DNA of 42,359 nt from JBJKRF01 sp046704785 (lineage in GTDB: Bacteria; Chloroflexota; Anaerolineae; Anaerolineales; Villigracilaceae). The notes under the pieces are model-generated. The model was not told the DNA's origin. It was given only the letters and a program-made list of their open reading frames with translations, and did no database searches. The stretch spans positions 1-42,359 of the forward strand of contig JBJKRF010000161.1 of the NCBI GenBank assembly GCA_046704785.1. Reading direction: 5' to 3'. Positions 39,647-42,359 of this stretch are shown piece after piece. A program made the translations under genes and the position numbers. Positions within the stretch are counted from its first letter, which is position 1, and each line of letters begins with the position of its first letter.

Positions 39647-40626
39647 GCGTTATTCCTACCCGTGATCGGGTCTCCCCCGATGCACTACCTACCACCCCGA
39701 TGCGCCGCCCCGATTGGATCAAGGTGCGCGCGCCCTCCGGCGAGACATATGAATGGCTGCAAGGACTGATGCGCAGCAAGTCGCTGCACACCGTCTGCGA
39801 GGAAGCCATGTGCCCCAACCTGGGCGAATGCTGGGGCTCCGGCACGGCCACCTTCCTGATGCTGGGCGACGTGTGCACGCGCACCTGCCGTTTCTGCGAC
39901 ATCAAACATGGACGGCCTGCCATTATGGACTGGTTGGAACCGGAACGCGTGGCGCAGGCCGTCAAGTCGATGAACTTGAAGCACGCTGTGATCACGTCCG
40001 TCAACCGCGACGAGCGCCGCGACGGCGGCGCGCCCATCTTCGCTATGGTCATCCGTCGCATTCGTGAGATTCATGCGGGTTGCTCGGTGGAGGTGTTGAT
40101 CCCCGATTTCAAGGGCAGTCTGGAGGCGCTGGACATCGTCATGACGGCGCGTCCCGAAATCCTGAATCACAACGTGGAGACGGTGCCGCGCCTGTTCAAG
40201 CAGGTGCAGCCGCAGGACAGTTATGACTGGGCGGCGGCTACGCTGTCCAACGCCAAAAAGCTTGCGCCCGAAGTGCTGACCAAGAGCGGAATCATGGTGG
40301 GGTTGGGCGAAACCCTGGACGAGGTGAAGGCGGTGATGCGCGACCAGCGCAGTTGGGGAGTGGACATCCTGACGGTGGGCCAGTACCTGCAGCCCAGCAA
40401 AAAGCACATGCCCATCGCGCGTTATTACACGCCGCAGGAGTTCAACGAAATCCGTGCGTACGGGTACAGCATCGGGTTTAAGTGGGTGGAGGCCAATCCG
40501 TTAGTGCGTTCGTCGTACCATGCGTACGAGCAGGTGCGTGCTTTGAGCAGCCTGCACCGTAAGCTGTACGGCGACGAGGCGATGAAAGCCTATCAGGCGC
40601 CCGGCGCGCAGCAGCCTAATTCTTGA
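39643..40626 (+). CDS. lipA: Lipoyl synthase
   Basis: A 327-residue radical-SAM enzyme that inserts two sulfur atoms into protein-bound octanoyl groups. Auxiliary cluster Cys are in VCEEAMCPNLGECWGSG (C52, C57, C63), and the radical-SAM cluster in CTRTCRFCDI (C78, C82, C85). The C-terminal RSSYHAYEQ gives the Ser ligand of the auxiliary cluster. VEVLIPDFKGSLEALD and HNVETVPRLFKQVQP are also conserved. GGAG stands 6 nt before the ATG, which overlaps the upstream stop. lipB is not in the window. A strong terminator follows. Confidence 0.96.
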   Translation: MSVIPTRDRVSPDALPTTPMRRPDWIKVRAPSGETYEWLQGLMRSKSLHTVCEEAMCPNLGECWGSGTATFLMLGDVCTRTCRFCDIKHGRPAIMDWLEPERVAQAVKSMNLKHAVITSVNRDERRDGGAPIFAMVIRRIREIHAGCSVEVLIPDFKGSLEALDIVMTARPEILNHNVETVPRLFKQVQPQDSYDWAAATLSNAKKLAPEVLTKSGIMVGLGETLDEVKAVMRDQRSWGVDILTVGQYLQPSKKHMPIARYYTPQEFNEIRAYGYSIGFKWVEANPLVRSSYHAYEQVRALSSLHRKLYGDEAMKAYQAPGAQQPNS

Positions 40627-40632
40627 ATCTTT

Positions 40633-40663
40633 GCGGATGGACGTTCGTCCATCCGCTTTTTTT
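40633..40663 (+). terminator. Rho-independent terminator of lipA
   Basis: A perfect 10-bp stem GCGGATGGAC (40633-40642) / GTCCATCCGC (40647-40656), loop GTTC, followed by seven T (40657-40663). The group II intron-like sequence begins 2 nt later. Confidence 0.95.
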
Positions 40664-40664
40664 G

Positions 40665-40712
40665 GTGCGCCCAGCATGGGCGTTGACTAGAGGGTGAGAG
40701 ACCGGCACGGTT
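40665..40712 (+). mobile_element. Group IIC intron 5' fragment
   Basis: GTGCGCCCAGCATGGGCG (40665-40682) followed by TTGACTAGAGGGTGAGAG closely resembles the first 40 nt of group IIC introns such as that of Oceanobacillus iheyensis (GUGUGCCCGGCAUGGGUGC...UAGGGUGAGAG). Class C introns insert right after terminator stems, and this one starts directly after the lipA terminator T-tract. No reverse transcriptase or complete domain structure follows, so it is a remnant. Its 3' limit is uncertain. The CGGCACGGTTC at the end could be the end of domain V joined by deletion. Confidence 0.65.
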
Positions 40713-42359
40713 CAAAAGAGTTCAAAAAGAGATCAGAGCACCTTTACAAATTATGCAATAGGCTGTAGTCGGGTACAAACGAAGTAGCCCCGACAGAGCG
40801 GGTAGGATGGTAGCTTGGCGGTAAAAATGACCTGCAAAGCCAGATTAGTCTGGCGGATAACCCAACAGAGTGAGCCAATCGTCGGTACCCAGATCGATTC
40901 CGGCGATTTCGTAGGGACTTTTGCCCTTTCTTGGCCCGCGCTCAAATTTGTGCATATTGAACCACAAAGTGAACAGGTTCAAGAATAATTGCCTGCTGGT
41001 CAAATGGGTACACTCACGGCGACGAACCAGGTAAGGGCGCAAAACGCTGTTAATGGTTTCGGCAGCGCAGCTGGTGCGGACGGTTCTTTCGAGCAGGCCC
41101 AAGAGTTTTTCAGCCAACACCTGGATTTGCGGATCGTCTTCGATCCAGGCTGCCAGCCAAAGTTGCGCTTCCAAAGTGGCTTTGCGGAAATTGGCATGTC
41201 CATTGCGCAGGGCATGCTCCAAGCGCCACAAGCGCGCCACGCTATCCTGAAAGTAAGCGGCTGAGGAGTGATCCTGGAAATGTTGTTGTGCCTGGGTCTG
41301 CCAATCGGCCAGGGGTTGGGCAATACCGTCCAGGAAAGTCAGCATTTCTGGGAGTTGCTTTTCCAGACGTTCGGCCAACTTTTGGATACGCGGATGGGAA
41401 AGTTGCTGGATGCCCTTCAGGCTTTCTTCGGCCAGCCACTGGTTGATGGCTCGCTGACGGATTTCGCCATTGCGCCAGTCGACCAACTCCACCGCATCCC
41501 ATAGACACCCACCCCAGAAGGACAATCCGTTGATTTGTCTCACCAGATCGTCAAATTGTTCATTGAATTCGACCCATTTGGCAAAAACAGTGTCATCCCA
41601 GCCTTTGCGCAATTGTTTTTCAAGCTTTTCAGCCACTTTTAGCTTCTGAATGGCTTCCCGTTCGACATCTTTGATCACTTTGCGGGCATCTTCCAGCGGA
41701 TGCCAGGCATCTTTCTGAATGGCGACATCCAACTTAGCGGTTTTGCAAGACGCGCCGTAAGGAATGCAGCCATCTTCGCTCAGACCTTTGATCTCCACGC
41801 GGCGATCTTGTGTAAACAATAAGACGCAACCCCAGGTCTCAGCATCCCGATCCGCAGTCGCGTACAGTCCGGTAATCACCAGGCTGTGTGGCTCGACCAT
41901 CAGCAGGATCGGCGCTCGCCCAACAAACAGTTCATCTCTGGCCTGCACGACCGGCCCCATGACAGCATGATCGATCCCTTCCAATATCTCCCCAGCCCGT
42001 ATTCCTGCCTCACGCGCCAGTGCGGACAGCGACGCTGGGGAGCGACCTTCATCAAAGGCAGCTTCCAGACAGACTTCTGCCGAACGATCCGAAACGCCTC
42101 CGGGGAACATCAGCGTCAAAGCCGTTCGCTTTATACGGTTGGGTGTCACCGTAATCGTCTGCTTGCCGTCTGAAGAAGCTGGCCCCTCGGCCTTGTTCGC
42201 TGTCAGCATCGGTAGGACGGGCGGCAACAGGGCCGCTTTTGTCCATTTCCCGATGGCATACAGCGTCGGGCGACTGACTTTCAGCATACCTGCCAACCAA
42301 GTAACAACGCCCCACCGTCGCCGCTCTTGGGGCAGGTTGAGCACCGCTCCTATAAAAAG
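40713..42359 (-). mobile_element. Insertion sequence of unassigned family (truncated by window edge)
   Basis: This consists of the transposase gene and about 130 nt of non-coding DNA after its stop. The left boundary is uncertain; the intron-like sequence loses similarity near 40712. The short direct repeat TTCAAAAGAG / TTCAAAAAGA lies at that junction. The other end, and so the terminal inverted repeats and target duplication, are outside the window. Confidence 0.5.
40845..42359 (-). CDS. Transposase-like protein, unassigned DDE-type family (5' end outside window)
   Basis: At least 504 residues. The frame has no stop up to the window edge, and the GTG at 42344 sits in running sequence (FIGAVLNLPQERRRWGVVTWLAGML), so the true start is likely beyond the edge. 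An N-terminal helix-turn-helix (WLAGMLKVSRPTLYAIGKW) is followed by a core with ILLMVEPHSLVITGLYA, where the first catalytic position seems to be E rather than D. A long helical insertion follows (about 210-420), then a C-terminal RTSCAAETINSVLRPYLVRRRECTH block with a conserved Glu and LFLNLFTLWFNMHKFERGPRKGKSPYEIAG, which is typical of IS transposase ends. I cannot place it in a named IS family. Similar copies elsewhere in the genome would confirm mobility. Confidence 0.65.
   Translation of the reverse strand, partial: LFIGAVLNLPQERRRWGVVTWLAGMLKVSRPTLYAIGKWTKAALLPPVLPMLTANKAEGPASSDGKQTITVTPNRIKRTALTLMFPGGVSDRSAEVCLEAAFDEGRSPASLSALAREAGIRAGEILEGIDHAVMGPVVQARDELFVGRAPILLMVEPHSLVITGLYATADRDAETWGCVLLFTQDRRVEIKGLSEDGCIPYGASCKTAKLDVAIQKDAWHPLEDARKVIKDVEREAIQKLKVAEKLEKQLRKGWDDTVFAKWVEFNEQFDDLVRQINGLSFWGGCLWDAVELVDWRNGEIRQRAINQWLAEESLKGIQQLSHPRIQKLAERLEKQLPEMLTFLDGIAQPLADWQTQAQQHFQDHSSAAYFQDSVARLWRLEHALRNGHANFRKATLEAQLWLAAWIEDDPQIQVLAEKLLGLLERTVRTSCAAETINSVLRPYLVRRRECTHLTSRQLFLNLFTLWFNMHKFERGPRKGKSPYEIAGIDLGTDDWLTLLGYPPD

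Noticed and set aside
40665..40844. A complete group II intron with reverse transcriptase.
   Set aside because: Only the first 40-50 nt resemble an intron; the following DNA leads into an IS transposase on the other strand.

Overview
The window looks like a piece of a chromosome from an uncultured or little-studied Chloroflexota bacterium, most likely Anaerolineae. This is an inference from gene content, not from a marker phylogeny. It rests on a TIGR03617-type F420-dependent oxidoreductase, a very large SARP/AfsR-like ATPase regulator, secreted proteins with Thr/Pro-rich 'TPT' linkers, lipoproteins with AAC or CAC lipoboxes, and a membrane-attached Cas4-like pair beside NAD kinase and recN. 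DNA is moderately GC-rich and densely coded, with short operons on both strands. No rRNA, tRNA or CRISPR array was seen.

Layout. 1-2424 (minus): thioesterase, M42 aminopeptidase and an F420-type LLM oxidoreductase that runs off the left edge. 2523-6561 (plus): a two-gene Cas4-like membrane nuclease, NAD kinase, a B-box zinc-finger membrane protein and recN. 6702-10202 (plus): a 1166-residue SARP-AAA-TPR regulator ending at a strong terminator. 10470-12217 (plus): a promoter, a long structured leader, a MerR-type HTH sensor, an unannotated 49-residue membrane peptide and a polytopic membrane protein. 12332-13816 (plus): a DUF6391 protein and holA. 13831-17582 (minus): surE, cellobiose 2-epimerase, an alkyltransferase-like protein, an aldo/keto reductase and a small Cys-rich protein. 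17674-22286 (plus): three coupled exported proteins (TolB-like lipoprotein, second lipoprotein, M23-golvesin-GerMN-GerMN). 22297-27361 (minus): GT39 glycosyltransferase, phosphoglucose/phosphomannose isomerase, a solute-binding protein without a signal peptide, and rsmI.

27395-32540 (plus) is the translation/envelope block rpsB-tsf-pyrH-frr-uppS-cdsA. 32619-36993 (plus) is an Rrf2 regulator followed by pstS-pstC-pstA-pstB. 37139-40626 holds a long-form NfeD protease, then a winged-helix protein, a membrane protein and lipA from one near-consensus promoter. Directly after the lipA terminator lies what looks like the 5' end of a group IIC intron, followed by an insertion sequence with an unusual transposase that runs off the right edge.

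Points that stand out: (i) a Cas4-family nuclease split into two polypeptides at a predicted periplasmic loop, so that the four Fe-S cysteines sit on two proteins; (ii) a 130-nt leader with mutually exclusive stems before the MerR-type sensor; (iii) several -10 boxes placed 6-7 nt before start codons, implying leaderless mRNAs; (iv) an M23 protein carrying two GerMN modules; (v) a group IIC intron remnant placed exactly after a terminator T-tract; (vi) shared palindromic motifs linking Rrf2 to the pst operon. All calls come from reading the sequence; no database search was run.
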